Assembly (NCBI RefSeq): GCF_047495875.1
Contig: NC_092474.1
Coordinates: 16,761,851 to 16,825,850, forward strand
DNA length: 64,000 nucleotides
Direction: 5' to 3'
Source: Pithys albifrons albifrons
Taxonomy: Eukaryota > Chordata > Aves > Passeriformes > Thamnophilidae
The notes below the pieces were generated by a model that saw only the letters and a list, made by a program, of their open reading frames with translations, did not search any database and was not told the DNA's origin. This document shows positions 23,509 through 36,363 of this stretch, one piece after another (within the stretch, counting starts at the first letter, position 1; the number at the start of each line of letters is the position of its first letter). The position numbers and the translations under genes were made by a program.

Positions 23509-26500
23509 GTGGCACGCACTGTCGTGCTTTGCGCCCAGGGAAAAGGTGGCAACCTCTGGCTCTCAGATGCCAATGATGGGCCCCCATTAAAACTAGAAAT
23601 GGAACAATCGCTTTCTGTCCTGGGAGCCCTTTCCCTGGGAGGAGTCGTCAGCCGTCTGGAATCCTGGGATGAACAAAGGTCTTTCTCTGACCTGCACGTG
23701 GCAGGCACCATCTAGCTTTGCGCCCAGGCAAAAGGTGGCAGCATAGGGCTCTCAGCTGCCAATGATGGGGCCCCGTTAACACTAGAAAAATAACACTTGC
23801 TTTCTGTCCTGGCACCTTTTCCCAGGGAGGAATCTTCGTCCGTCTGGAAATCTGGGTTCAAATATGGCACTGCCCCAAACCCGCACAAGGTACACACCGT
23901 CGAGCTTTGCGCCCAGGGAAAAGGGGGCAGCCTTGGGCTCTCAGCTGCCAATGATGGTGCCCCATTACCCCTGCAAAAGGCACAATGGCTTTCTGTCCTG
24001 GCACCTTTTCCCAGGGAGGAATCTTCATCGGTTTGGAATTCTGCTCTGAGAATCGGCACTTTCCTGGACCCGCAAGTGGAACGCACCATCTAGCATTGCG
24101 TCCAGGGAAAAGGTGGCAGTCTTGGGCTCTCAGGTGCCAATGATGGGGCCTCCTTACCCCTAGAAAAAGAACAATCGCTTTCTGTCCTGGCACCTTTTCC
24201 CTTGGAGGAATCTTCATTGGTCTGGAATTCTGGGCTGAAAAACGGCACTTCCCCAGACCTGCAAGTGGCACGCACCGTCGAGCTTTGCGCCCAGGGAAAA
24301 GGTGGCAGCCCTGGGCTCTCAGCTGCCAATTTTTGGGCCCCATTAACCCTACAAAAGGCACAATCGCTTTCTGTCCTGGCACCTTTTCCCAGGGAGAAAT
24401 CTTCGCTGGCCTGGAATTCTGGGATGAGATACGGCACATTTCCGGACTTGCAAGTGGCACGCGCCGTCGACATTTGCGCTCAGGGAAAAGGTGGCAGCCT
24501 TGGGCTCTCAGGTGCCAAAGATGAGGTCCCATTAACCCTAGAAAAGGCACAATGGCTTTCTGTCCTGACACCTTTTCCCAGAGAGGAATCGACTTCCGTC
24601 TGGAATCCTGGGCTGAAAAACGGCCCTTTCCCGGACCCGCACAGGGTATGCATCGTCAAGCTTTGCACCCAGGGAAAAGGTGGCAGCCTTGGGCTCTCAG
24701 GTGCCAATGATGGGGCCCCATTAGCATTACAAAATACACAATGGCTTTGTCTCCTGGTACCTTTTCCCTCTGAGGAATCTTCATAGGTCTGGAATTCTGG
24801 GCTGATAAATGGCACTTCCCCGGACCCGCAAGTGGAACGCGCCGTCGACATTTGCTCCCAGGGAAAAGGTGGCAACCTTGGGCTCTCAGGTGCCAATGAT
24901 GGGGTCCAATTTAGCCTAGAAATGGAGAAATCGATACCTGTCCTGGCACCTTTTCTCTCGGAGGAATCTTCATCGGTCTGGAATTCTGGAATGAGAAACG
25001 GCAATTTCCCGGACCCTCACGTAGCACGCATGGTCGAGCTTTGCGCCCAGGGTATAGGAGGCAACCTTGGGCTCTCAGGTGCCAATGATGGAGCCCGATT
25101 AACCTTAGAAATGGAACAATCGCTTTCTTTCCTGGGAGCCTCTTCCCTGTGAGGAGTCTTCATCCGTCTGGAATTGAGGGCTGAAAAACGGCACTTTCCC
25201 GGACAAGAAAGTGGTACGTGCCATTGATGTTTGCACCCAGGGAAAAGGTGGCAGCCTTGGGGTCTCAGGTGCCAATGATGGGGCCCAAATAGCATTACAA
25301 AATACACAATGGCTTTGTCTCCTGGTACCTTTTTCCTCTGAGGAATCTTCATAGGTCTGGAATTCTGGGCTGAAAAATGGCACTTTCCCGGACCTGCACG
25401 TGGAACGCTCCGTCGAGCTTTGCGCCCAGGGAAAAGGTGGCAGCCTTGGGCTCTCAGGTGTCCATTTTGGGGCCCCATTAACCCTAGAAAAGGCACAATT
25501 GCTTTCTGCCCTGGCATCTTTTCCCTGGGAGAAATCTTCATCGGCCTCGAATTCTGGGATGAGAAACAGCACATTCCTGGACCCGCAAGTGGCAGGCACC
25601 GTTGAGCTTTGCGCTCAGGGAAAAGGTTGCAGCCTTGGGCTCTCAGATGTCAATGATGGAGCCCCATTAACCCTAGAAAAGGAACAATCGCTTTCCGTCC
25701 TGACACCTTTTCCCAGGGAGGAATCTTCATTGGTCTGGAATTCTGGAATGAGAAACGGCAATTTCCCGGACCCTCACGTAGCACGCATGGTCGAGCTTTG
25801 CGCCCAGGGTATAGGAGGCAACCTTGGGCTCTCAGGTGCCAATGATGGAGCCCGATTAACCTTAGAAATGGAGCAATCGCTTTCTTTCCTGGGAGCCTCT
25901 TCCCTGTGAGGAGTCTTCATCCGTCTGGAATTCAGGGCTGAAAAACGGCACTTTCCCGGACAAGAAAGTGGTACGTGCCGTTGATGTTTGCACCCAGGGA
26001 AAAGGTGGCAGCCTTGGGGTCTCAGGTGCCAATGATGGGGCCCAAATAGCATTACAAAATACACAATGGCTTTGTCTCCTGGTACCTTTTTCCTCTGAGG
26101 AATCTTCATAGGTCTGGAATTCTGGGCTGAAAAATGGCACTTTCCCGGACCTGCACGTGGAACGCTTCGTCGAGCTTTGCGCCCAGGGAAAAGGTGGCAG
26201 CCTTGGGCTCTCAGGTGTCCATTTTGGGGCCCCATTAACCCTAGAAAAGGCACAATTGCTTTCTGCCCTGGCATCTTTTCCCAGGGAGAAATCTTCATCG
26301 GCCTCGAATTCTGGGATGAGAAACAGCACATTCCTGGACCCGCAAGTGGCACGCACTGTTGAGCTTTGCGCTCAGGGAAAAGGTTGCAGCCTTGGGCTCT
26401 CAGATGTCAATGATGGAGCCCCATTAACCCTAGAAAAGGAACAATCGCTTTCCGTCCTGACACCTTTTCCCAGGGAGGAATCTTCATCGGTCTGGAATTC

Positions 26501-28237
26501 TGGAATGAGAAACGGCAATTTCCCGGACCCTCACGTAGCACGCATGGTCGAGCTTTGCGCCCAGGGAAGAGGTGACAGCCTTGGGCTCTCAGGTGCCAAT
26601 GATGGAACCCGATTAACCCTAGAAATGGAACAATCGCTTTCTTTCCTGGGAGCCTCTTCCCTGTGAGGAGTCTTCATCCGTCTGGAATTCAGGGCTGAAA
26701 AACGGCACTTTCCCAGATAAGAAAGTGGTACGCGCCGTTGATGTTTGCGCCCACGGAAAAGGTGGCAGCCTTGAACTCTGAGGTGCCAATGATGGGACAC
26801 CATTGACCCTAGAAAAGAACAATTCGATTTCTGACCTGGCACCTTTTCCCTGGAAGGTGTCTTCATCCGTCTGGAATTCTGGGCTGAAAAATGGCACTTC
26901 CCCGGACCTGCAAGTGGCACGCGCCATCGACATTTGCGCCCAGGAAAAAAGGTGGCAGCCTTGGGCTCTCAGCTGCCAATGATGGGGCCCCGTTAACACT
27001 AGAAAAATAACACTTGCTTTCTGTCCTGGCACCTTTTCCCAGGGAGGAATTTTCGTCCGTCTGGAAATCTGGGTTCAAAAATGGCACTGCCCCAAACCTG
27101 CACAAGGTACACACCGTCGAGCTTTGCGCCCAGGGAAAAGGGGGCAGCCTTGGGCTCTCAGGTGCCAATGATGGTGCCCCATTACTCCTACAAAAGGCAC
27201 ATGGGCTTTCTGTCCTGGAACCTATTCCCAGGGAGGAATCTTCATCAGTTTGGAATTTGGGTCTGAGAATCGGCACTTTCCTGGACCCGCAAGTGGAACG
27301 CACCATCGAGCTTTGCGTCCAGGGAAAAGGTGGCAGTCTTGGGCTCTCAGGTGCCAATGATGGGGCCCCATTACCTTTACAAAAAACACAATGGCTTTCT
27401 GTCCTGGCACCTTTTCCCTGGGAGGAGTCTTCATTGGTCTGGAATTCTGGGCTGTAAAATGGCACTTTCTGGGACCAGCACGTGGCACGCACTGTCGTGC
27501 TTTGCGCCCAGGGAAAAGGAGGCAAGCTCTGGCTCTCAGATGTCAATGACGGGCCCCCATTAACACTAGAAATGGAGCAATCGCTTTCTGTCCTGGGAGC
27601 CCTTTCCCTGAGAGGAGTCGTCATCCGTCTGGAATCCTGGGCTGAACAAAGCACTTTCTCTGACCTGCACGTGGCAGGTACCATCTAGCTTTGCGCCCAG
27701 GGAAAAGGTGGCAGCCTTGGGCTCTCAGGTGCCAAGGATGGGGCCCCGTTAACACTAGAGAAATAACACTTGCTTTCTGTCCTGGCACCTTTTCCCAGGG
27801 AGGAATCTTCGTCCGTCTGGAAATCTGGGTTCAAAAATGGCACTGCCCCAAACCCGCATAAGGTACACACCGTCGAGCTTTGCAACCAGGGAAAAAAGGG
27901 CAGTCTTGGGCTCTCAGGTGCCAATGATGGTGCCCCATTACCCCTACAAAAGGCACTATGGCTGTCTGTCCTGGCACCTTTTCCCAGGGAGGAATCTTCA
28001 TCGGTTTGGAATTCTGCTCTGAGAATCGGCACTTTCCTGGACCCGCAAGTGGAACGCACCATCGAGCTTTGCGTCCAGGGAAAAGGTGGCAGTCTTGGGC
28101 TCTCAGATGCCAATGATGGGGCCCCATTACCTTTACAAAAAGCACAATGGCTTTCTGTCCTGGCACCTTTTCCCTGGGAGGAGTCTTCATTGGTCTGGAA
28201 TTCTGGGCTGTAAAATGGCACTTTCTGGGACCAGCAC
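23509..28237. repeat. HOR B copy 2 (25 monomers, 4729 bp)
   Basis: It repeats copy 1 at a constant offset of 4729, including the nested duplication (25039-25795 and 25796-26552). I noticed few differences. Two are clustered: CCCTACAAAAGGCACAATCG near 24346 against CCCTAGAAAAGGCACAATTG near 19617, a pattern expected of a short conversion tract. The last few hundred bases drift towards HOR A sequence, as at GATGGGGCCCC near 28116 against GATGGGACCCC in copy 1. Confidence 0.9.
25039..26552. repeat. Nested 757-bp tandem duplication in HOR B copy 2
   Basis: This is the counterpart of 20310-21823 at offset 4729. Its presence in both HOR B copies shows that the four-monomer duplication existed before the 4729-bp unit was duplicated. 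Confidence 0.85.
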
Positions 28238-31200
28238 GTGGCACGCACTGTCGTGCTTTGCGCCCAGGGAAAAGGAGGCAACCTCTGGCTCTCAGATGCC
28301 AATGACGGGCCCCCATTAACACTAGAAATGGAACAATCGCTTTCTGTCCTGGGAGCCCTTTCCCTGGGAGGAGTCGTCATCCGTCTGGAATCCTGGGCTG
28401 AACAAAGCACTTTCTCTGACCTGCACTTGGCAGGCACCATCTAGCTTTGCGCCCAGGGAAGTGGTGAGAGCCTTGGGCTCTCAGGTGCCAATGATGGGTC
28501 CTCGTTAACACTAGATAAATAACAATCGCTTTCTGTCCTGGCACCTTTTCCCAGGGAGGAATTTTCGTCCGTCTGGAATTCTGGACTGAAAAACGGCGCT
28601 TCCAGGGACCCGCAAGTGGAACGCACCATCGAGCTTTGCGCCCAGGGAAAAGGTGGCAGCCCTGGGCTCTCAGCTGCCAATCTTGGGGCCCCATTAACCC
28701 TAGAAAAGGCACAATCGCTTTCTGTCCTGGCACCTTTTCCAGGGAGAAATCTTCGCTGGCCTGGAATTCTGGGATGAGAAACGGCACATTCCCGGACTTG
28801 CAAGTGGCACGCGCCGTCGACATTTGCGCCCAGGGAAAAGGTGGCAGCCTTGGGCTCTCAGGTGCCAAAGATGGGGCCCCATTACCCCTACAAAAGGCAC
28901 AATGGCTTTCTGTCCTGACACCTTTTCCCAGAGAGGAATCGACTTCTGTCTGGAATTCTGGGCTGAAAAACGGCCCTTTCCCGGACCCGCACAGGGTATG
29001 CACCGTTGAGCTTTGCACCCAGGGAAAAGGTGGCAGCCCTGGGCTCTCAGGTGCCAATGATGGGGCCCAATTAGCATTACAAAATACACAATGGCTTTGT
29101 CTCCTGGTACCTTTTCCCTCTGAGGAATCTTCATAGGTCTGGAATTCTGGGCTGAAAAATGGCACTTTCACAGACCCGCACGTGGAAGACTCCGTCGAGC
29201 TTTGCGCACAGGGAAAAGGTGGCAGCCTTGGGCTCTCAGGTGTCAATTTTGGGGCCCCATTAACCCTAGAAAAGGCACAATTGCTTTCTGTCCTGGCACC
29301 TTTTCCCTGGGAGAAATCTTCATCGGCCTCGAATTCTGGGATGAGAAACAGCACATTCCTGGACCCGCAAGTGGCACGCACTGTTGAGCTTTGCGCTCAG
29401 GGAAAAGGTTGCAGCCTTGGGCTCTCAGGTGTCAATGATGGAGCCCCATTAACCCTAGAAAATGAACAATCGCTTTCTGTCCTGACAGCTTTTCCCAAGG
29501 AGGAATCTTCATCGGTCTGGAATTCTGGAATGAGAAACGGCAATTTCCCAGACCGTCACGTAGCACGCATGGTCGAGCTTTGCGCCCAGGGAAGAGGTGA
29601 CAGCCTTGGGCTCTCAGGTGCCAATGATGGGGCCCGATTAACCCTAGAAATGGAACAATTGCTTTCTGTCCTGGGAGCCTCTTCCCTGTGAGGAGTCTTC
29701 ATCCGTCTGGAATCCTTGGCTGAAAAACGGCACTTTCCCGGACAAGAAAGTGGGACGCGCGGTTGATGTTTGCGCCCACGGAAAAGGTGTCAGCCTTGAA
29801 CTCTGAGGTGCCAATGATGGGGCACCATTGACCCTAGAAAAGGACAATTCGATTTCTGACCTGGCACCTTTTCCCTGGGAGGTGTCTTCGTCCGTCTGGA
29901 ATTCTGGGCTGAAAAATGGCACTTCCCAGGACCCGCAAGTGGCACATGCCGTCGCCATTTGCGCCCAGGCAAAAGGTGGCAGCCCTGGGCTCTCAGGTGC
30001 CAATGATGGGGCCCCGTTAACAGTAGAAAACTAACACTTGCTTTCTGTCCTGGCACCTTTTCCCAGGGAGGAATCTTCGCCCGTCTGGAAATCTGGATTC
30101 AGAAATGGCACTGCCCCAAACCCGCACAAGGTACACACCGTCGAGCTTTGCGCCCAGGAAAAAAGGTGGCAGTCTTGGGCTCTCAGGTGCCAATGATGGG
30201 GCCCCATTACCTTTACAAAAAGCACAATGGCTTTCTGTCCTGGCACCTTTTCCCAGGGAGGAATCTTCATTGGTCTGGCATTCTGGCCTGTAAAATGGCA
30301 CTTTCTGGGACCAGCACGTGGCACGCACTGTCGTGCTTTGCGCCCAGGGAAAAGGAGGCAACCTCTGGCTCTCAGATGCCAATGACGGGCCCCCATTAAC
30401 ACTAGAAATGGAACAATCGCTTTCTGTCCTGGGAGCCCTTTCCCTGGGAGGAGTCGTCATCCGTCTGGAATCCTGGGATGAACAAAGCACTTTCTCTGAC
30501 CTGCACTTGGCAGGCACCATCTAGTCTTGCGCCCAGGGAAGTGGTGACAGCCCTGGGCTCTCAGGTGCCAATGATGGAGCCCGATTAACCCTAGAAATGG
30601 AACAATCGCTTTCTTTCCTGGGAGCCTCTTCCCTGTGAGGAGTCTTCATCTGTCTGGAATTCAGGGCTGAAAAACGGCACTTTCCCGGACAAGAAAGTGG
30701 TACGTGCCGTTGATGTTTGCGGCCACGGAAAAGGTGGCAGCCTTGAACTCTGAGGTGCCAATGATGGGACACCATTGACCCTAGAAAAGGACAATTCGAT
30801 TTCTGACCTGGCACCTTTTCCCTGGGAGGTGTCTTCATCCGTCTGGAAATCTGGGTTCAAAAATGGCACTGCCACAAACCCGCACAAGGTACACACCGTC
30901 AAGCTTTGTGCCCAGGGAAAAGGGGGCAGCCTTGGGCTCTCAGCTGCCAATGATGGTGCCCCATTACCCCTACAAAAGGCACATGGGCTTTCTGTCCTGG
31001 CACCTATTCCCAGGGAGGAATCTTCATCTGTTTGGAATTTGGGTCTGAGAATCGGCACTTTCCTGGACCCGCAAGTGGAACGCACCATCGAGCTTTGCGT
31101 CCAGGGAAAAGGTGGCAGTCTTGGGCTCTCAGGTGCCAATGATGGGGCCCCATTACCTTTACAAAAAACACAATGGTTTTCTGTCCTGGCACCTTTTCCC

Positions 31201-32019
31201 TGGGAGGAGTCTTCATTGGTCTGGAATACTGGGCTGTAAAATGGCACTTTCTGGGACCAGCACGTGGCACGCACTGTCGTGCTTTGCGCCCAGGGAAAAG
31301 GAGGCAACCTCTGGCTCTCAGATGCCAATGACGGGCCCCCATTAACACTAGAAATGGAACAATCGCTTTCTCTCCTGGGAGCCCTTTCCCTGGGAGGAGT
31401 CGTCATCCGTCTGGAATCCTGGGCTGAACAAAGCACTTTCTCTGACCTGCAAGTGGCAGGCACCATCTAGCTTTGCGCCCAGGGAAAAGGTGACAGCCTT
31501 GGGCTCTCAGGTGCCAAGGATGGGGCCCCGTTAACACTAGAGAAATAACACTTGCTTTCTGTCCTGGCACCTTTTCCCAGGGAGGAATCTTCGTCCGTCT
31601 GGAAATCTGGGTTCAAAAATGGCACTGCCCCAAACCCGCATAAGGTACACACCGTCGAGCTTTGCGCCCAGGGAAAAGGGGGCAGCCTTGGGCTCTCAGC
31701 TGCCAATGATGGTGCCCCATTACCCCTACAAAAGGCACTATGGCTGTCTGTCCTGGCACCTTTTCCCAGGGAGGAATCTTCATCGGTTTGGAATTTGGGT
31801 CTGAGAATCGGCACTTTCCTGGACCCGCAAGTGGAACACACCATCGAGCTTTGCATCCAGGCAAAAGGTGGCAGTCTTGGGCTCTCAGGTGTCAATGATG
31901 GGACCCCATTACCTTTACAAAAAGCACAATGGCTTTCTGTCCTGGCACCTTTTCCCTGGGAGGAGTCTTCATTGGTCTGGAATTCTGGGCTGTAAAATGG
32001 CACTTTCTGGGACCAGCAC
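28238..32019. repeat. HOR A copy 5, displaced (20 monomers, 3782 bp)
   Basis: Marker spacing is 2080, 946 and 756, identical to copies 1 and 2, and the sequence follows them base for base apart from substitutions. A one-base deletion at 28740/28741 (CCTTTTCCAGGG) is offset by one extra base in GATGGGTCCTCGTTAAC near 28494. It lies about 14.7 kb beyond the main A block, separated from it by the mosaic and HOR B, so A units moved within the array or B expanded inside an A domain. Confidence 0.92.
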
Positions 32020-32830
32020 GTGGCACGCACTGTCGTGCTTTGCGCCCAGGGAAAAGGAGGCAACCTCTGGCTCTCAGATGCCAATGACGGGCCCCCATTA
32101 ACACTAGAAATGGAACAATCGCTTTCTGTCCTGGGAGCCCTTTCCCTGGGAGGAGTCGTCATCCGTCTGGAATCCTGGGCTGAACAAAGCACTTTCTCTG
32201 ACCTGCACTTGGCAGGCACCATCTAGCTTTGCGTCCAGGGAAGTGGTGAGAGCCTTGGGCTCTCAGGTGCCAATGATGGGTCCTCGTTAACACTAGATAA
32301 ATAACAATCGCTTTCTGTCCTGGCACCTTTTCCCAGGGAGGAATTTTCGTCCGTCTGGAATTCTGGACTGAAAAATGGCACTTCCAGGGACCCGCAAGTG
32401 GAACGCACCGTCGAGCTTTGCGCCCAGGGAAAAGGTTGCAGCCCTGGGCTCTCAGCTGCCAATCTTGGGGCCCCATTAACCCTAGAAAAGGCACAATCGC
32501 TTTCTGTCCTGGCACCTTTTCCCAGGGAGAAATCTTCGCTGGCCTGGAATTCTGGGATGAGAAACGGCACATTCCCGGACTTGCAAGTGGCACACGCCGT
32601 CGACATTTGTGCCCAGGGAAAAGGTGGCAGCCTTGGGCTCTCAGGTGCCAAAGATGGGGCCCCATTACCCCTACAAAAGGCACAATGGCTTTCTGTCCTG
32701 ACACCTTTTCCCAGAGAGGAATCGACTTCTGTCTGGAATTCTGGGCTGAAAAACGGCCCTTTCCCGGACCCGCACAGGGTATGCACCGTTGAGCTTTGCA
32801 CCCAGGGAAAAGGTGGCAGCCTTGGGCTCT
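32020..32830. repeat. HOR A copy 6, truncated
   Basis: It follows copy 5 in register for about 810 bp. At about 32831 the sequence leaves HOR A: after GGCAGCCTTGGGCTCTCAG it continues CTGCCAATGATGGGGCCCCG and a GAAAAATAACACTTGC monomer typical of B and D units. In copy 5 the same place reads GTGCCAATGATGGGGCCCAATTAGC. The break is close to the central palindrome of the monomer. Confidence 0.85.
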
Positions 32831-35800
32831 CAGCTGCCAATGATGGGGCCCCGTTAACACTAGAAAAATAACACTTGCTTTCTGTCCTGGCACCTTTTCC
32901 CAGGGAGGAATCTTCGTTCGTCTGGAAATCTGGGTTCAGAAATGGCACTGCCTCAAACCCGCACAAAGTACATACCGTCGAGCTTTGCGCCCAGAGAAAA
33001 CGAGGCAGCCTTGGGCTCTCAGGTACCAATGATGGGGCCCCATTACCTTTACAAAAAGTACAATGGCTTTCTGTCCTGGCACCTTTTCCCTGGGAGGAGT
33101 CTTCATTGGTCTGGAATTCTGGGCTCTAAAATGGCACTTTCTGGGACCAGCACGTGGCACGCACTGTCATGCTTTGCACCCTAGGAAAAGGAGGCAACCT
33201 CCGGCTCTCAGATGCCAATGACGGGCCCCCATTAACACTAGAAATGGAACAATCGCTTTCTGTCCTGGGAGCCTTTTCCCTGGGAGGAGTCGTCATCCGT
33301 CTGGAATCCTGGGCTGAACAAAGCACTTTCTCTGACCTGCACGTGGCAGGCACCATCTAGCTTTGCGCCCAGGGAAAAGGTGGCAGCCTTGGGCTCTCAG
33401 GTGCCAATGATGGGTCCCCGTTAACACTAGATAAATAACACTTGCTTTCTGTCCTGGCACCTTTGCCCTGGGAGGAATTTTCGTCCGTCTGGAATTCTGG
33501 GCTGAAAAACGGCACTTCCCCGGACCTGCAAGTGGAACGCACCGTCGAGCTTTGTGCCCAGGCAAAAGGTGGCAACCTTGGGCTCTCAGGTGCCAATGAC
33601 GGGCCCCATTACCCCTAGAAAAAGAACAATGGCTTTCTGTCCTGGCACCTTTTCCCTGGGAGGAATCTTCATTGGTCTGGAATTCTGGGCTGAAAACGGC
33701 TCTTTCCCTTACCCGCATGTGGCACGCACCGTTGAGCTTTGCGCCCAGGGAAAAGGTGGCAGCCCTGGGCTCTCAGCTGCCAATTTTGGGGCCCCATTAA
33801 CCCTAGAAAAGGCACAATCGCTTTCTGTCCTGGCACCTTTTCCCAGGGAGAAATCTTCGCTGGCCTGGAATTCTGGGATAAGAAACGGCACATTCCCGGA
33901 CTTGCAAGTGGCACGCGCCGTCGACATTTGCGTCCAGGGAAAAGGTGGCAGCCTTGGGCTCTCAGGTGCCAATGATGGGGCCCAATTAGCATTACAAAAT
34001 ACACAATGGCTTTGTCTCCTGGTACCTTTTCCCTCTGAGGAATCTTCATAGGTATGGAATTGTGGGCTTAAAAATGGCACTTTCCTGGACCCGCACGTGG
34101 AACGCTCCGTCCAGCTTTGCGCCCAGGGAAAAGGTGGCAGCCTTGGGCTCTCAGGTGCCAAAGATGGGTCCCCGTTAACACTAGATAAATAACACTTGCT
34201 TTCTGTCCTGGCACCTTTTCCCAGGGAGGAATTTTCGTCCGTCTGGAATTCTGGACTGAAAAACGGCACTTCCCCGGACCTGCAAGTGGAACGCACCGTT
34301 GAGCTTTGTACTCAGGCAAAAGGTGGCAGCCTTGGGCTCTCAGGTGCCAATGATGGGGCCCCATTACCCCTAGAAAAAGAACAATGGCTTTCTGTCCTGG
34401 CACCTTTTCCCTGGGAGGAATCTTCATTGGTCTGGAATTCTGGGCTGAAAACGGCTCTTTCCGTTACCCGCATGTGGCACGCACCGTTGAGCTTTGCGCC
34501 CAGGCAAAAGGTGGCAGCCCTGGGCTCTCAGCTGCCAATTTTGGGGCCCCATTAACCCTAGAAAAGGCACAATCGCTTTCTGTCCTGGCACCTTTTCCCA
34601 GGGAGAAATCTTCGCTGGCCTGGAATTCTGGGATGAGAAACGGCACATTCCCGGACTTGCAAGTGGCACGTGCCGTCGACATTTGAGCCCAGGGAAAAGG
34701 TGGCAGCCTTGGGCTCTCAGGTGCCAAAGATGAGGTCCCATTACCCCTAGAAAAGGCACAATGGCTTTCTGTCCTGACACCTTTTCCCAGAGAGGAATCG
34801 ACTTCCGTCTTGAATTCTGAGCTGAAAAACGGCCCTTTCCCGGACCCGCACAGGGTATGCACCGTCGAGCTTTGCACCCAGGGAAAAGGTGGCAGCCCTG
34901 GGCTCCCAGGTGCCAATGATGGGGCCCAATTAGCATTACAAAATACACAATGGCTTTGTCTCTTGGTACCTTTTCCCTCTGAGGAATCTTCATAGGTCTG
35001 GAATTCTGGGCTGAAAAATGGCACTTTCCTGGACCGCACATGGAACGCTCCGTCCAGCTTTGCGCCCAGGGAAAAGGTGGCAGCCTTGGGCTCTCAGGTG
35101 TCAATTTTGGGGCCCCATTAACCCTAGAAAAGGCACAATTGCTTTCTGTCCTGGCACCTTTTCCCTGGGAGAAATCTTCATAGGTCTCGAATTCTGGGAT
35201 GAGAAACAGCACATTCCTGGACCCGCAAGTGGCAGGCACCGTTGAGCTTTGCGCTCAGGGAAAAGGTTGCAGCCTTCAGCTCTCAGGTGTCAATGTTGGA
35301 GCCCCATTAACCCTAGAAAAAGAACAATCGCTTTCTGTCCTGACACCTTTTCCCAAGGAGGAATCTTCATCGGTCTGGAATTCTGGAATGAGAAACGGCA
35401 AGTTCCCAGACCCTCACGTAGCACGCATTGTCGAGCTTTGCACCCAGGGTATAGGAGGCAACCTTGGGCTCTCAGGTGCCAATGATGGGGCCCGATTAAC
35501 CCGAGAAATGGAACAATCGCTTTCTGTCCTGGGAGCCTCTTCCCTGTGAGAAGTCTTCATCCGTCTGGAATTGAGGGCTGAAAAACGGCACTTTTCCAGA
35601 CAAGAAAGTGGTACATGCCGTTGATGTTTGCGCCCACGGAAAAGGTGGCAGCCTTGAAGTCTGAGGTGCCAATGATGGGGCACCATTGACCCTAGGAAAG
35701 GACAATTCGATTTCTGACCTGGCACATTTTCCCTGGGAGGTGTCTTCGTCCGTCTGGAATTCTGGGCTGAAAAATGGCACTTCCCCGGACCCGCAAGTGG

Positions 35801-36363
35801 CACGCGCCGACGACATTTGCGCCCAGGCAAAAGGTGGCAGCCTTGGGCTCTCAGGTGCCAATGATGGGGCCCCGTTAACACTAGAAAAATAACACTTGCT
35901 TTCTGTCCTGGCACCTTCTCCCAGGGAGGAATCTTCGTCCGTCTGGAAATCTGGGTTCAGAAATGGCACTGCCCCAAACCCGCACAAGGTACACACCGTT
36001 GAGCTTTGCGCCCAGGGAAAAGGGGGCAGCCTTGGGCTCTCAGCTGCCAATGATGGTGCCCCATTACCCCTACAAAAGGCACAATGGCTTTCTGTCCTGG
36101 CACCTTTTCCCAGGGAGGAATCTTCATCGGTTTGGAATTCTGGTCTGAGAATCGGCACTTTCCTGGACCCGCAAGTGGAACGCACCATCGAGCTTTGCGT
36201 CCAGGGAAAAGGTGGCAGTCTTGGGCTCTCAGGTGCCAATGATGGGGCCCCATTACCTTTACAAAAAGCACAATGGCTTTCTGTCCTGGCACCTTTTCCC
36301 TGGGAGGAGTCTTCATTGGTCTGGAATTCTGGGCTGTAAAATGGCACTTTCTGGGACCAGCAC
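32831..36363. repeat. Mosaic block between HOR A and HOR D (about 19 monomers)
   Basis: Markers lie at 33154 and 36364 (3210 bp, 17 monomers minus 3). It introduces monomers that dominate the rest of the window: the form TTTACCCGCATGTGGC or TTACCCGCATGTGGCACGC (near 33710 and 34470), CTAGAAAAAGAACAATGGC, and CTTTGCACCCTAGGAAAAGG in the marker monomer (33171). The combination looks like an ancestor or recombinant of HOR D. Confidence 0.65.
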
